From Silene conica (lineage: Eukaryota > Streptophyta > Magnoliopsida > Caryophyllales > Caryophyllaceae), in the NCBI GenBank assembly GCA_029255685.2, contig CM055319.2, forward strand, positions 20,740,247 to 20,804,246: a stretch of 64,000 nt of DNA, read 5' to 3'. Positions 48,411 through 59,575 of this stretch are shown here, in pieces. How positions within the stretch are numbered: position 1 is the stretch's first letter; every line of letters begins with the position of its first letter. Position numbers and translations under genes: made by a program. The notes under the pieces are model-generated. The model saw nothing but the letters and a program-made list of their open reading frames with translations, was not told the DNA's origin and ran no database searches.

Positions 48411-48982
48411 GGTGGTTTTGAGAGTGAAGGACGATGGTTTGTTAGTCGAGATGGTGGAGGTTTTGATGGATGTTAATGGAGTTCTTGGTTTTGTGGAGGT
48501 TTGAGATTATTAAAGGGGGTGATACAAATTTTAGGACGGTAATAATGAAGGAGGTTTGAGGTAAGTTTGAGGGAGTTTGAGGTAATAATGGAAGGTAGGT
48601 AAAAGTCAAAAGGCTAGGGAGTAGGATAGGTACGTGGCGGTTTTTGGTGAGGCTAGGTGGTTTGTGGGACGTGGCATATGGGGACCAACACACGCTTTGT
48701 GTGTTTAACTTTGGGTAAGTATTTTTTGTTTTTATAATATTTCCATATTATTATTTTGTATATATTGTAATGTGTATTTGTCGGATAATTATAATATGTG
48801 ACGTAATATTATTGTGAGATTGATTGTGCACACATTCTTATGTAAATCGTATAATATAACTATAATCACAGAATTTATCATCGAATATATACATACACAT
48901 GCAGCGGAGTATACGGACACAGTCATATAATCTCATCTAAACCGTAGTCAATCATTGGGTTATGTTTGCTATTAAGATTTGA
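48411..48982 (-). other. Spacer between pol and extra ORF in element D
   Basis: No gene. It holds the ORF leader (48411-48700) and an AT-rich part, including TCAATCATTGGG (48949-48960), which recurs just after pol in element B (1118-1129). Confidence 0.55.
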
Positions 48983-51928
48983 TTAGGTGCCACCGATTAA
49001 ACCAATTTCCAATCGCAAAGTCTCAAAGCGTTCTCTAGCCAATGGTTTAGTGAAGATATCTGCCCACTGTTTTTCCGTACTACAAAATTCCAATTTTATA
49101 TTTTTCTTTTCGACATGGTCTCTAAGAAAGTGATGCCTAATCTCAATATGTTTAGTTCTCGAGTGCTGGGCTGTGTTTTTAGATATGATAATAACACTCG
49201 TATTGTCACATAAAATAGGCACACATCCAACATCAACACCATAATCATGTAACTGTTGCTTTAACCATAAAAGTTGAGAACATACCAGTGCGGCTGCAAT
49301 ATATTCTGCTTCAGCAGTTGAGAGAGCGACAAAATTTTGTTTCTTGGATCCCCAAGATATAATACAAGGACCTACAAAGGTAGCAAGTCCGGAGGTACTT
49401 TTTCTGTCTAAAGAACATCCTGCATAATCCGCATCTGAATATCCTACTAAGTTAAAGTTACAGTCCATAGGATACCATAGATATAATTTAGAGGTTCCGA
49501 TTAGGTATCTTAATATTCTTTTAACTGCAATCATGTGTGATTCTTTTGGTGCAGATTGGAATCTCGCACAAACACAGACACTAAACATTATATCTGGACG
49601 ACTTGCTGTAAGATAAAGAAGTGAGCCAATCATACCTCTGTAAGTCGTTTCATCTACAGACTTACCATCTTCGTCTTTGGTTAACTTCTTATCTGTAACC
49701 ATTGGAGTAGGCATTGCATGAGAGGTTTCCATTCCAAATTTCTTTAGTAACTCTTTGACATATTTTTGTTGATGAACCTTGATTCCTTCTTCAGTTTGTT
49801 GTATTTGAAGTCCAAGGAAGAACTTTAGTTCTCCCATCATACTCATCTCGAACTCAGAGGTCATCAACTCAGAGAAGTACTTGCACAATCTTTTATTAGT
49901 TGATCCAAAAATAATATCGTCAACATAGATCTGAACAACTAGTAGATCTGAGTTTTCAATTTTAAGAAATAAGGTTTTATCTACAGATCCTCTCTTGAAT
50001 CCACTTTCCAATAGGAATTTTGATAATCTGTCGTACCATGCCCTAGGTGCTTGTTTCAGGCCATAGAGAGCTTTGTCCAATTTGAATACATGATCCTTGA
50101 GTTTGCTGTCAGGAAATCCAGGAGGTTGTTCAACAAATACTTCCTCTTGGAGATAGCCATTAAGAAATGCAGTCTTAACGTCCATCTGAAAAAGCTTCAT
50201 TCCCTTGTGTGCTGCAAATGCAATGAGTAGTCTTATTGCCTCAAGACGAGCAACAGGAGCAAAGGTTTCGTCATAATCGATCCCTTCCTGTTGGTTGTAT
50301 CCTTGAACCACTAATCTGGCCTTGTTTCGCACAATGACTCCAGTATCATCCAATTTGTTTCTGAATACCCATCTAGTTCCAATGACAGTTCTGTCCTTAG
50401 GTCGAGGAACAAGATGCCAAACTTTGTTTCTTTCAAATTGCTGGAGTTCTTCTTGCATGGCAACTATCCAGTCTGGTTCTGCGAGAGCTTCCTTGATATT
50501 TGAAGGTTCAATGGTGGAGAGAAAGGAGTAGAATGAGCAAAAGTTATTTAAGCTCCTTCGAGTCTGAACTCCATCTGTCAGGCTTCCTATGACATTGTCC
50601 AAAGGGTGAGAGCCTTTGTATCTCCAATTCCTTGATTGATCATTTGCATTCCCTGAACTTGACTCGGGATCTTGACTTGTTCCCCCTGAATCCAAACCTG
50701 GGTTTATAGTAGGGTCAGGTATAACTCTGGCCTCTTCCCTTTGGTTTTGATTCAAAGTTACAGCTTCATTAGCTGTAACTCTGGGTTCCAAGTCATTGGT
50801 TTGAGAGTTATCTACAGTATCATCAACTGTAGTTTCATCTCTCGCACCATTTTCTCCCAAGTTGAGTTCATCATGAATTCCTTGAGGTTCTCCTTCTTCA
50901 ATTTCCATTTCAGGAGGATCTTCCCTTGATAACCTGAAATCAGGTTCGTCTAGGTTTTCCTCTATATCCTGTAATGGCTTATCGAAGACATTATTCTCAT
51001 CAAAGATAACATGAATACTTTCCTCTATGCATAAAGTACGTTTGTTAAAAACTTTGTAGGCTTTACTATGATCTGAATATCCTATAAAGATTGCTTCATC
51101 ACTTCTAGGGTCGAATTTGCTTAATTTGTTTTTACCATTGTTGTGAACAAAGCATTTACTACCAAAGCATCTTAAATGTGATATGTTTGGTTTGCGACCA
51201 CGAAGAAGTTCATAAGGAGTCTTTTTAAGGATAGGTCTAATCATAGCACGGTTATGAATATAGCAAGCTGTACTAATAGCCTCAGCCCAAAAGTTTCTAG
51301 GTAGGCCACTACAAAGAAGCATTGTTCTAGCCATGTCTTCTAGCGTTCTGTTCATTCGTTCTACGACTCCATTTTGTTGTGGGGTTCTAGGGGCCGAGAA
51401 GTTATGACCAACACCATTGGTTTTACAGAACTCAATAAAAGCATGATTGTCGAACTCAGTTCCATGATCAGTACGGATTGTTACTAGGTTTGATTTATAT
51501 TTGTTTTGGACAAGTTTCATGAGACTAACAAATTCATCGAAAGTTTCGTCTTTAGAGTGAAGAAAGATTGGCCAAACAAATCTAGAGTAATCATCAACTA
51601 GAACGAAAACATACCTGGAACCACCTCTGCTTCTTACCTTCATAGGGCCACATAGATCCATGTGTACTAGTTCAAGAGCTTGTTCTGTGCTTACCACTCT
51701 TTTTGGCTTAAAGGATGATCTGACGTGTTTACATCGTGCACATGTGTCACACATCTTTTCTTGATCAAATTTGATCTTTGGAAGACCTTCGACCAAGTCC
51801 CATCTTTTCAGCTTACTTAGAATAGGTGAGCTAATATGACCAAATCTCTTGTGCCATAGACATGGATCATCTAACGTAACTTTCATGCATGATAGAGAAT
51901 CAGTAGGTACAACATTTAAATCAATCAT
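48983..51928 (-). CDS. Pol of element D: integrase, RT, RNase H
   Basis: 981 codons after the TAG at 51929-51931. GAG-pre-integrase ([11 protein letters not shown]) and zinc ligands at about 20-65. Integrase core has Asp at about 87 (VHMDLCGP), Asp at about 152 (RTDHGTEF) and Glu at about 186 ([13 protein letters not shown]). An acidic linker lies at about 320-470 and carries two dyads. RT is at about 500-770 with [11 protein letters not shown] and YVDD near 667. RNase H is at about 840-970 ([22 protein letters not shown]). All catalytic residues are present. The ORF is in the same frame as the protease part upstream, separated by that one stop. Confidence 0.93.
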   Translation of the reverse strand: MIDLNVVPTDSLSCMKVTLDDPCLWHKRFGHISSPILSKLKRWDLVEGLPKIKFDQEKMCDTCARCKHVRSSFKPKRVVSTEQALELVHMDLCGPMKVRSRGGSRYVFVLVDDYSRFVWPIFLHSKDETFDEFVSLMKLVQNKYKSNLVTIRTDHGTEFDNHAFIEFCKTNGVGHNFSAPRTPQQNGVVERMNRTLEDMARTMLLCSGLPRNFWAEAISTACYIHNRAMIRPILKKTPYELLRGRKPNISHLRCFGSKCFVHNNGKNKLSKFDPRSDEAIFIGYSDHSKAYKVFNKRTLCIEESIHVIFDENNVFDKPLQDIEENLDEPDFRLSREDPPEMEIEEGEPQGIHDELNLGENGARDETTVDDTVDNSQTNDLEPRVTANEAVTLNQNQREEARVIPDPTINPGLDSGGTSQDPESSSGNANDQSRNWRYKGSHPLDNVIGSLTDGVQTRRSLNNFCSFYSFLSTIEPSNIKEALAEPDWIVAMQEELQQFERNKVWHLVPRPKDRTVIGTRWVFRNKLDDTGVIVRNKARLVVQGYNQQEGIDYDETFAPVARLEAIRLLIAFAAHKGMKLFQMDVKTAFLNGYLQEEVFVEQPPGFPDSKLKDHVFKLDKALYGLKQAPRAWYDRLSKFLLESGFKRGSVDKTLFLKIENSDLLVVQIYVDDIIFGSTNKRLCKYFSELMTSEFEMSMMGELKFFLGLQIQQTEEGIKVHQQKYVKELLKKFGMETSHAMPTPMVTDKKLTKDEDGKSVDETTYRGMIGSLLYLTASRPDIMFSVCVCARFQSAPKESHMIAVKRILRYLIGTSKLYLWYPMDCNFNLVGYSDADYAGCSLDRKSTSGLATFVGPCIISWGSKKQNFVALSTAEAEYIAAALVCSQLLWLKQQLHDYGVDVGCVPILCDNTSVIIISKNTAQHSRTKHIEIRHHFLRDHVEKKNIKLEFCSTEKQWADIFTKPLARERFETLRLEIGLIGGT

Positions 51929-52279
51929 CTAAACATTTTTCATCCTGTGACCTTCAAGTATCACTTTACTGGTGCCTTCTAAGATTATACGACATATATC
52001 TGAATGAAAAACCACTTTATTTCCTTTGTCACATAATTGAGATATACTGATAAGATTGTGTTTGAGACCATTTACAAGGTATACATCATTTATAGCATGA
52101 GAGGATGAAATACCTATCTTACCAATTCCGATGATCTTTCCCTTTTTGTTATCACCGAATGTGACTTTACCTCCGTCAAAAGGTTTTAGGGTTTGGAATA
52201 GGTTTACGTCGCCTGTCATATGTCTTGAGCATCCACTGTCGAGATACCATAGGTTATTTTCCTTGGCGACAAACTGCAC
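51929..52279 (-). CDS. Protease part of element D pol, ended by a TAG
   Basis: Minus-strand frame containing NLWYLDSGCSRHMTGDV (protease active site), VTFGDNKKGKIIGIGKIG and GLKHNLISISQLCDKGN. It runs to HRMKNV followed by TAG, then continues without frame change into integrase. The frame differs from gag by one base. The sequence before it, TTATTTGTGCAG, looks like a splice acceptor. Elsewhere in this lineage this region is part of one long pol, so the TAG is most likely a recent mutation. Confidence 0.85.
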   Translation of the reverse strand: MQFVAKENNLWYLDSGCSRHMTGDVNLFQTLKPFDGGKVTFGDNKKGKIIGIGKIGISSSHAINDVYLVNGLKHNLISISQLCDKGNKVVFHSDICRIILEGTSKVILEGHRMKNV

Positions 52280-52287
52280 AAATAATT

Positions 52288-54669
52288 TTAAAGACAGGAT
52301 TTAGGTACCCAAGCATACTTGGGTCCTTTGTTGTTAGTAATCACAAATACATCTTCCTTTTTAACCCAGACTTGTCTTACATAGGTCTTTCTATATCGGT
52401 AGTGGTTGGGTTTTGATGTTCTTGTGTAGGTTTTAGTTTGGACTCTTGGTGACCATTTTTTGTGTGATGTTTGAGGAGTCTGTTTGGTTCTGTTTTTCTT
52501 TTCTTCGTAGTCAAATGTCATGTCATAGAACCATCTGTGGTCAATGTTTCTTTCCTCAGTTTTGTCACCATCACTATCAGAGACAGAATTAGTGTCGCTT
52601 GGAATTCCTAAGGATTTAACAAACTTAACTCCGGTTTTAAAATCTTGTGCGTGTTTCACACAGTTTTCTCGGAGGTGTCCAGTATGGCCACAATAAGTGC
52701 ATATTAAATACTCAGGAAGGTCGGCATATTTTCTTCTTCTAAAGTCTCTATCTGTTGGACTTTGTTTACACTTTGAGTGATCCCTTCTTCCATAACATTC
52801 GTGACCTAAACCCATCTTCATGTTGTTGTCGGATTGTTCAGTTAGGAAGTTTAGAACGTTAGTGCTTCCTTCCCACTTATCGTGAACTTTCCGAGCATGA
52901 AGAAGGAGGTCTTTCAAGGAGTCTATTTCTTTCTTACATTCACTATGGTCAGTGTTGCTAGACTCTTTTAGGTTTTGAATGTCTTTATGGAAGTCAGACA
53001 CAATTTTGGCATGTTCTTTCTTGATTTTAGATATACTGAATTCTAGATCCATGATTTTGCTTTCGAGAATCTCAACTTCTTCTTGATGAGTCTCATCTTC
53101 GACCATAGTCGAAGATTCTGACTTAAGCCGTTCATTAACCTTTCTTAATTCTGAAGTTATAGCTTCATTAGCTATAACTTTAGATTGAAGCTCTTTAATG
53201 TTGAGTTTTAGTTTTGAGGTTATAGCTTCATTAGCTATAACTTTAGACTCAAGAACCTTTTTCTCAGACATAACTGTTTCCAACTTAGCATTTGCTTCAA
53301 TGCTTATTTTGGATTTCAGTTTCTTAGCTTTGGCTTTCAGAAGTTGATTTTCCTCAGCAATATCGAGGATCTGTTCTTTCAAGTCATCTAACTCAAGACT
53401 TTGTTCATGACATTGGTCTAGGGTTTTCTCAAAATATTTAATTAACATAGCCTTGGATAAGTTTTTAACTTGACTTTTGAGTTGAAGAAAATTTACCTCT
53501 TCATCGTCGTCGTCGTCTGAGTCGGATTCTCCAAGGAGACACATAAGAGATGCTTCACCTTCATCATTGTTGTCTGAGATTAGATCTAAGCTGACGTTGC
53601 TTAGGCACAGGTTTGCTACCTCTTCTTCTTCAGAGTCCTCGTCATCTTCAGATTCTAATTCTCCCCAGCATGACGCAAGCATTACTTTCTTGAATTCTGT
53701 TTTGGTCTTTTCTCTTTTTGACTTGTCTTTGATTTTGTCCCAACTTGGACAATCTTTGATCATGTGATCTTGTTGTCCACACTTGAAACATCCTCTTTTG
53801 AAGAATGTTTGTTTAGAGTCAGTTTTCTTTTTGTCGAATGTTTTGTTGTTAGGGTTTTTGTATCTACCCTTGAAAACTGCTTTCTTAAATCGTCTAGCGA
53901 ATAGAACTGTTTCATCTTCAAGTTCTTCTTCGCTTACTTCACCTGTGGAGGCTTGTAAAGCGACGCCCTTTCCTTTGGGATCATCATCGTTTTTATTTAG
54001 TATGATCTCATGTGCCATTAAGGATCCAATCAACTCTTGGTAAGTAATCTTAGATAGATCACGTGCTTCCTCTATGGCCGTGACTTTAGGTTGCCATTTT
54101 TTAGTGACACTCCTAAGAATCTTACGAATGATATCCTCAGAATCGATCTTTCTGCCAAGGTTCCGCAGTTCATTAATAATACAAGAAAATCGTGCAGACA
54201 TGCTATCAATAGATTCATTCTTTTCCATATTGAAAAGTTCATATCTTTGAACGAGCAAGTCTATACGATGTTTCCTGACTGCGGATGTTCCTTCATAAGC
54301 AAGTTCGAGACTATCCCATATTTCCTTAGCGGAACTACAAGATGAGAATCTATCAAATTCTGAGGTTATCATACCGTTCTGTAGGAGGCTCATGGCCTTA
54401 GAGTTTTTCTCTGCAATTTTGTAGTCACTTTCCACATAATCGCTTTCCATCTTTTCATAGGTTGTTCCATTGGCTGCGGCGACCAAGATCTTCTTTGGTC
54501 CAGTTTGGATGATCTTCCAACATTCCCAATCACAACCCTTGATGTAATGAGTCATCATATTTTTCCATAAACTGTAGTTTTTGCCATCGAAGATAGGGCA
54601 CTTGAGATGCTTGGAATCCATTGATGAAAGAGTATATAATATAGAATCAATAGAAGGATCAAAACTCAC
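52288..54669 (-). CDS. Gag of element D, intact
   Basis: Open for 793 codons, but the start is probably Met17 at 54619-54621 (MDSKHLKCPIFDGKNYSLW), which aligns with elements B and C. UBN2-type gag domain at about 20-225. CCHC knuckle CFKCGQQDHMIKDC near 293. Acidic segments (SEEEL, DSDDDDDEE) and a long coiled coil at about 390-600, which contains two repeats of VIANEAITS. Second knuckle CTYCGHTGHLRENC near 650. The end is KYAWVPKSCL. The protein would assemble particles and bind genomic RNA. The VIANEAITS repeats are the translation of the GTTATAGC/GCTATAAC dyads (53156-53178, 53219-53241). Confidence 0.92.
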   Translation of the reverse strand: MSFDPSIDSILYTLSSMDSKHLKCPIFDGKNYSLWKNMMTHYIKGCDWECWKIIQTGPKKILVAAANGTTYEKMESDYVESDYKIAEKNSKAMSLLQNGMITSEFDRFSSCSSAKEIWDSLELAYEGTSAVRKHRIDLLVQRYELFNMEKNESIDSMSARFSCIINELRNLGRKIDSEDIIRKILRSVTKKWQPKVTAIEEARDLSKITYQELIGSLMAHEIILNKNDDDPKGKGVALQASTGEVSEEELEDETVLFARRFKKAVFKGRYKNPNNKTFDKKKTDSKQTFFKRGCFKCGQQDHMIKDCPSWDKIKDKSKREKTKTEFKKVMLASCWGELESEDDEDSEEEEVANLCLSNVSLDLISDNNDEGEASLMCLLGESDSDDDDDEEVNFLQLKSQVKNLSKAMLIKYFEKTLDQCHEQSLELDDLKEQILDIAEENQLLKAKAKKLKSKISIEANAKLETVMSEKKVLESKVIANEAITSKLKLNIKELQSKVIANEAITSELRKVNERLKSESSTMVEDETHQEEVEILESKIMDLEFSISKIKKEHAKIVSDFHKDIQNLKESSNTDHSECKKEIDSLKDLLLHARKVHDKWEGSTNVLNFLTEQSDNNMKMGLGHECYGRRDHSKCKQSPTDRDFRRRKYADLPEYLICTYCGHTGHLRENCVKHAQDFKTGVKFVKSLGIPSDTNSVSDSDGDKTEERNIDHRWFYDMTFDYEEKKNRTKQTPQTSHKKWSPRVQTKTYTRTSKPNHYRYRKTYVRQVWVKKEDVFVITNNKGPKYAWVPKSCL

Positions 54670-54693
54670 GCGGCTAGGCGATCAAGAGCACGA

Positions 54694-54706
54694 GGCTCTG
54701 ATACCA
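54694..54706 (-). promoter_or_regulatory. Primer-binding site of element D, initiator Met-tRNA
   Basis: Minus strand TGGTATCAGAGCC, two bases inside the 5' LTR. Confidence 0.95.
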
Positions 54707-54708
54707 AT

Positions 54709-56191
54709 TGAAGAGTCTATTGATATGATATACTCAAGAAGGGGGGGTTGAATTGAGTATGCCTTCTTTTTAAAATCTTCTTCGATGTGTATGTAGTTGT
54801 ATGATGATCGTTGAGTAGAGCAATAATAAAGTAGAGACACGATATTTTTGAAGTGGTTCAGTCTCACACTCTGAGACCTACGTCCACTATTCTCTATTAA
54901 TAAAATTAGTACCAACTCTGGATTACAATTTTATCAACCCTACTCGTGCGACTTTGATGTTAGTCACAACTCAATCTAGATACCGTTAAATATCTAGCTA
55001 CGACAAATACCGTTAAATATTTGTCTTACAACGAGTACCGCTAAATACTCGTTCTATCTTACGTTAATAAGATAAAGTCTTCAATGTTTTCTTGGTGTCA
55101 CAATCTTGAATGAATAAGATCAATGCTTGAGCACTTGAATCTTGAATCGGATATGACAATGAAAAGCTCGATCTTGAAGAATATAGGAACGGCGGCTCTC
55201 TCGATTTGCGTGTATATATGTGTATGTATTTCGTGTATTTTAATGTATCATGGTAGTCTATTTATATAGAATATGTATCTAGGTAATTTAAACCCTAGAT
55301 GATTTAGGAATATTACTTAAACTAGAATACTAGTCTTTTAGTAATACTACCTTAAATCTAATCTTAATATATTTAGGAAAGATTTAATAATATACTATAT
55401 GTATTATATAAGGAATTAATTTCCTAATTCATATTTAGGAAAGATCTTTATATAATAAACAATTAGTATCCTTATTAAATCAACTTCCTAAATCATGTCA
55501 AAGATAATAAAATATATTACCATAATATAATCTTAGTTAGTTTAGGACATTTAAATAAATACATAATATTTATTTAAATAAATCCTTACACGATTTATAG
55601 AAACGTGACATGTTACACGTTTTCCAAAAATCGAAACAAACCAAATCTTAGATTATATTTTGACAATTAAAATCATATAAAAAATCGTTAGTTTATTTTA
55701 GTAATAAATAATTATCTCATAAGACAATTATTTATTTCTTATTTAACTAAAAGATATTTTATATAATCCTATTAAGATTAACAATTCCATATTTAAAATA
55801 GAATACCATTGAACCACTAATACTACACGACACAAATTAGGAAACAAACGTTTCACTTTAAACACATATATATTCCCGATCATTTCTTCATGAAATAGAG
55901 TTATAGCTACGGGCTATAACTAGAATCAATCTTGTACTAAAGCTATAGTTGATGAATATAACTTTAGTTCATTATACGCGTTTGTGATCTTCTATCAATC
56001 TTCGACTTAGTCAATTCATTGACTAATATACTTGAATCTTTTACACTTGATAGATTAGATCTTGTCACTAATATTCTGTACACTTAGCACACGATTATAC
56101 ATACGAGTATATAATATATAAATAGCTAGACTTGTCATTATCAAAACATAAACATATATACTATATATATATTTGAATATATGGTTCAACA
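54709..56191 (-). repeat. 5' LTR of element D
   Basis: Near-identical partner of 44650-46136. Carries the same TATA box, dyad and hairpin array (54976-54997, 55002-55025, 55030-55053). Confidence 0.95.
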
Positions 56192-56984
56192 AGTACTATA
56201 AAAGAAACCACTTAGTCTCATTAAATGCTAAGGTTTTACAAAATATTTATTGAGAGTTTCTGCAAACAAAACTTGTGCTTTCAAAGTTTATCTTTTAAGT
56301 TTGTTTTGCAAAACGATTTCAGTTTTAAAAAGTCTTCAACGTTTTCAAAGGGTCTGAATATCTCCATGTATCAGTAAGTTGCACTGTGACATAATGAGTT
56401 TGTTCCATGATTCTCGTGTTTAGATCTTAAATGTAAATCTCCATGTTCTTAATTAAGTGAACCCTTGAGATTCTGATCGTGTAAACCAAAGAGATAGAAC
56501 TTCATAAACTCTTGAAGCGAAGTAGTTTTAAGTTTGAGTCAAAGTCTTGAAGTGGGGTAGCTTTGAGCAAATGCAACCGGAGTAGGTTGGCGAGTTATTT
56601 TCATTGTAAGCGGTTTAGTTAAGTTGAGTAACTTCTAAACAAGCAATAAAATAACGGTTGGACGTAGGCTCCGGAGTAGGAGCTGAACCAATTTTTAAAA
56701 CATCGTTTGTTTATTCGTTTACTCTTATTTTTATCCTTCGCATATCTTTTTCTAATCTCGTTGTCAGTGCTGTGCAACAGTCATTCATACTGTTGCTTAG
56801 ACCTGCTGTACCTCTTGTGAACTTATTATACATTAAGTTTCTCAAGTTAGTACTTAATAGCCGTTACTTGTATTTCACTTTATACAAGTAATCGAGAAAT
56901 TTTTTAAAAGGTCACCTAATTCACCCCCTCCCCCTCTTAGGTGTTCAATCGTTCTTAACTCTTCACTAAGACCCTGTTCTTTTG

Positions 56985-57180
56985 GACTGAACTAAACTGA
57001 ACTGAACTTGTAGGATCTGAACTGAACTGAACTGAACTTATAGGATCTGAACTGAACTTATAGGAACTGAACTGAACTGAACTGAACTTATATGAACTGA
57101 ACTGAACTTATAGGAACTGAACTGAACTGAACTGAACTTATATGATCTGAACTGAACTGAACTGAATTGAATTTATAAGA
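56985..57180. repeat. Left subterminal GAACTGAACT array of the Harbinger element
   Basis: About 20 copies of GAACT in blocks separated by TATAGGA or TATATGA. The right side (about 62130-62330) has the same blocks, which confirms the pairing of the two ends. Confidence 0.92.
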
Positions 57181-57296
57181 TTCGAACTTAATTAACTTAA
57201 TTTAAGTTAAGTTAACTATTATTATTATTGTTTTTATTTTTTTATTTTTTTATTTTATTATAAAACGGGACCTTTTATTAAAAAATAAAGGAAAAA

Positions 57297-59115
57297 TTAC
57301 ATGAAATTTGTGGGCACCCGCGAAACTAGCTGGGCGCCCACTCCCTTAGCAATAGCAAAACTAAGGCGAGAGAAAATAAAAGCAGCGTTCCGCGATCCGG
57401 CATCCTGGGACACAGAAAACTTCTGAATCCTCTTGAGCAAGGAAACAACGTCGTCCCCTAATTCCCCCAAAGAAGAGAAGGAGAAAGGCAAGAAGCCATA
57501 TCCATGCCCTGCACACAAGTCCCTGTACTTGGCGCACTTCCTCCGAGCAGCATCAACCACCACCCCTCCTGGCACAAAATCATCCATGCCCGACTGAGTC
57601 AAAGGAGAGGACCCAACCAAATCCACACAAACATCGCGCCCCCTATCCCAAGAATAGAGTAGCAAATCAGCAGGCCGCAAAGGCCCACCCGCAGCATCGA
57701 GCAACCCAATATCCACATCCCGACCAGTAGAGATCCCCGACCGGTAGCAGATATCCAAAAGAGTATCACGAACAAGGTTATGTCGATGTTTGACACCAAC
57801 AGCACCAACGCAAGAGACAGCATGATCTCCGAAGATATCTCCATCAAAAACCCGGGAGCAAGCCGAACAAGGCAACGACACCGGAAACAGCGGAACACCC
57901 AAACGATAGCTGAGCACGCACCGGTAAGTCCTACTGTTCATAGTCTTCCCCAGCCCATAAATAGGGACAACCCGCAACCAATCAGACGAGCAACCTCCCA
58001 GCTGGGACTTCCAAAGCACAACCTGACGAGGGGTCAAAGAGAAAACCGACTCCGTCGAAGCAATAACCCTCGTGAAATAAACATCTGCCAATTTCTTCAT
58101 TAGTTTGGTGGCAGCGATCTCACTAGGGTTGCGCAGAAAGTCAGACCCCAAAACCGTAGCAAAAGCATCCATAGCTGACTGAAACGATGGTCCGGGGTCA
58201 TGGACACCCGAAACCTGAAGAAGCCGATCCTGCAAAGCCACAGACTGCAACCGAGAAGCTAGAAAAGCATAGTGAATGACGTCGCCCGCAGCGTACACGC
58301 CAAGCCCACCAAAGGAAAAGGGGAGAGTGGTTAGCCTCCATTGCCAGTCACCGAAACCCGGTCCAGAAGTAGTGACGATACGCTCTAGATGAGAGCGTAG
58401 AGCCGCGTCAAAAAGAGGCGCAGCGGCCCCAAAAGCAACAGGGGAACAAGTACGCAAAGCAAAGTAAAGCTTCGAAATACCTGTGCAAGCCCGGAGCAAG
58501 AGAAGCTCACACTGCGGATCATCAATCAGAGAGACGGAGTCCATGAGCCCAATGGTCCGAGTCACTCTACCCATCACAACCTCACTACAAAAATCCGGGC
58601 ACACACTAACCGGACCACCAAGAACAGTAACACCACGCTGCGGCCGAGCAATATCAGAGGGAAAAACACCCAAATCCCGGCTCCTGGGGTCGTCAGAAGG
58701 CCAAAAAACCTCGGTCTTGCCAATATTAAGATGGAGGCCCAAACGTGGCCCGTCCTCCATAATCATCTCCAAAACCTTCCCCACAACAACGGTATCCCCG
58801 ACAATAGTACCATCATCCAGATACCAAGCCTGAAAACTCAAGTCGAAAGAATCACGGATCTTACAAACCAATTGGTGTAACAGAAAAGAGCAAAGGGCCC
58901 AAAGGATCACCCTGCTGAACACCTTGACATGACCATAAGCTATGCTCACCATAATATAAACGAGCTGGGCGAGAATAGCAAAACTCCGCCCACCCAGAAA
59001 GTGCGGGGCAATGACTACGCACCTCTCGCAACATGACTTCTTTGTCGACCATGTTGAAAGCGTTCTGTAAATCAATCAACAGAAAGCACCAACCTTGGAT
59101 ACAAGGCGTCTCCAA
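57297..59115 (-). pseudogene. Reverse transcriptase-domain protein, main part (frameshifted)
   Basis: Two overlapping minus-strand frames cover an RT palm (LIDLQNAFNMVDKEVM, ARLYYGEHSLWSCQGVQQGD, QQGDPLGPLLF, AWYLDDGTIVGD). A long C-terminal region conserved in this family follows (CELLLLRACTGISKLYFA, GPGFGDWQWRLTTLPFSFGG, PSEIAATKLMKKLADVYFTR, CSRVFDGDIFGDHAVSC). The RT active site is YLDD. A shift near 58870-58880 joins them. Between the upstream part and LIDLQNAF some 45 residues seem deleted. I recall this as a plant multi-copy protein annotated only as RT domain-containing; its class (non-LTR-like or domesticated) is not settled here. Base composition is much more GC-rich than the surroundings. 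Confidence 0.8.
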
Positions 59116-59510
59116 ATCGTACCCACGGCAATAGGGCGGATACCACCACCCGGCTTAACAAGCAGGGTCAGTGGCGCACTCGCGATATACTCACTAAGAA
59201 CCAGCGGACACCGTCCCTCAAGGAAGAGGTTAACCACCCCAGTGATAGAAGCCAGCAACTCTTCGGAAACGGCAACCGCAGCACCACTCAAACAATCCAG
59301 AAGATGCTGAGCACGAAAACCATCCCGTCCACAAGAAGTACCACGCGGAAACCCCTGAATCATAGCCAGGACAGCGGAGACAGAGGCAACAAGAGGAGGA
59401 TGGCCCGCAGAACGAGGAGGCAATACAGGTGAAGGGACGATGGGGTGATTATCTGCCAAAGCCGCGAGAGTAGTCGTATTGTAAGGGGCTACTCCAGAAG
59501 ATGAAAGCAC
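59076..59510 (-). pseudogene. Reverse transcriptase-domain protein, finger part
   Basis: Minus-strand frame with RGTSCGRDGFRAQHLLDCLS, VNLFLEGRCPLVLSEYIASA and PLTLLVKPGGGIRPIAVGT, then WRRLVSKVG. These are the RT finger motifs that precede the palm part. The frame ends at the deletion described for the adjacent fragment. Confidence 0.82.
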
Positions 59511-59575
59511 ACGAACAGCGGCAGTATAGTGACCATCACAAATTTTCCTCCGACACTACTTAACATTAGCCTCAC

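Larger units (their letters stand above)
44650..56191 (-). mobile_element. Young Sirevirus-like Ty1/copia element D
   Basis: LTRs of 1,487 and 1,483 bp (44650-46136, 54709-56191) start TGTTGAACC and end GACTCTTCA on the minus strand. By eye they differ by about half a dozen substitutions plus a G-run indel. Perfect AGTAC duplication (44645-44649, 56192-56196). Complete PBS, gag, protease, integrase-RT-RNase H, extra ORF and polypurine tracts. The only coding defect seen is one TAG in pol. It is the youngest large insertion in the window, since it lies in a copia LTR and nothing lies in it. Confidence 0.95.
29960..56965 (+). mobile_element. Sirevirus-like Ty1/copia element C, host to hAT and element D
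   Basis: Begins TGTTGGAACA and ends CTCTTCA, with a duplicated target CTAAG at 29955-29959 and 56966-56970. The 5' LTR is split by a hAT transposon and the 3' LTR by element D. Interior: gag (intact for 545 codons), broken protease, integrase and RT-RNase H, remnants of the extra ORF, and three polypurine tracts. Without the insertions it would be about 10.1 kb. It sits on the left tip of a PIF/Harbinger transposon. Confidence 0.93.
43974..56965 (+). repeat. 3' LTR of element C (interrupted by element D)
   Basis: LTR sequence is 43974-44649 and 56197-56965. Element D sits between, with AGTAC duplicated. The break is immediately upstream of the LTR's TATAAAAG (56197-56204). Contains the dyads at 44224-44246 and 56774-56796. 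Confidence 0.92.

Noticed and set aside
53156-53241. VIANEAITS repeats as a protein motif
   Set aside because: The related dyads in non-coding LTR and in the pol linker argue that the repeat is kept at nucleic-acid level.
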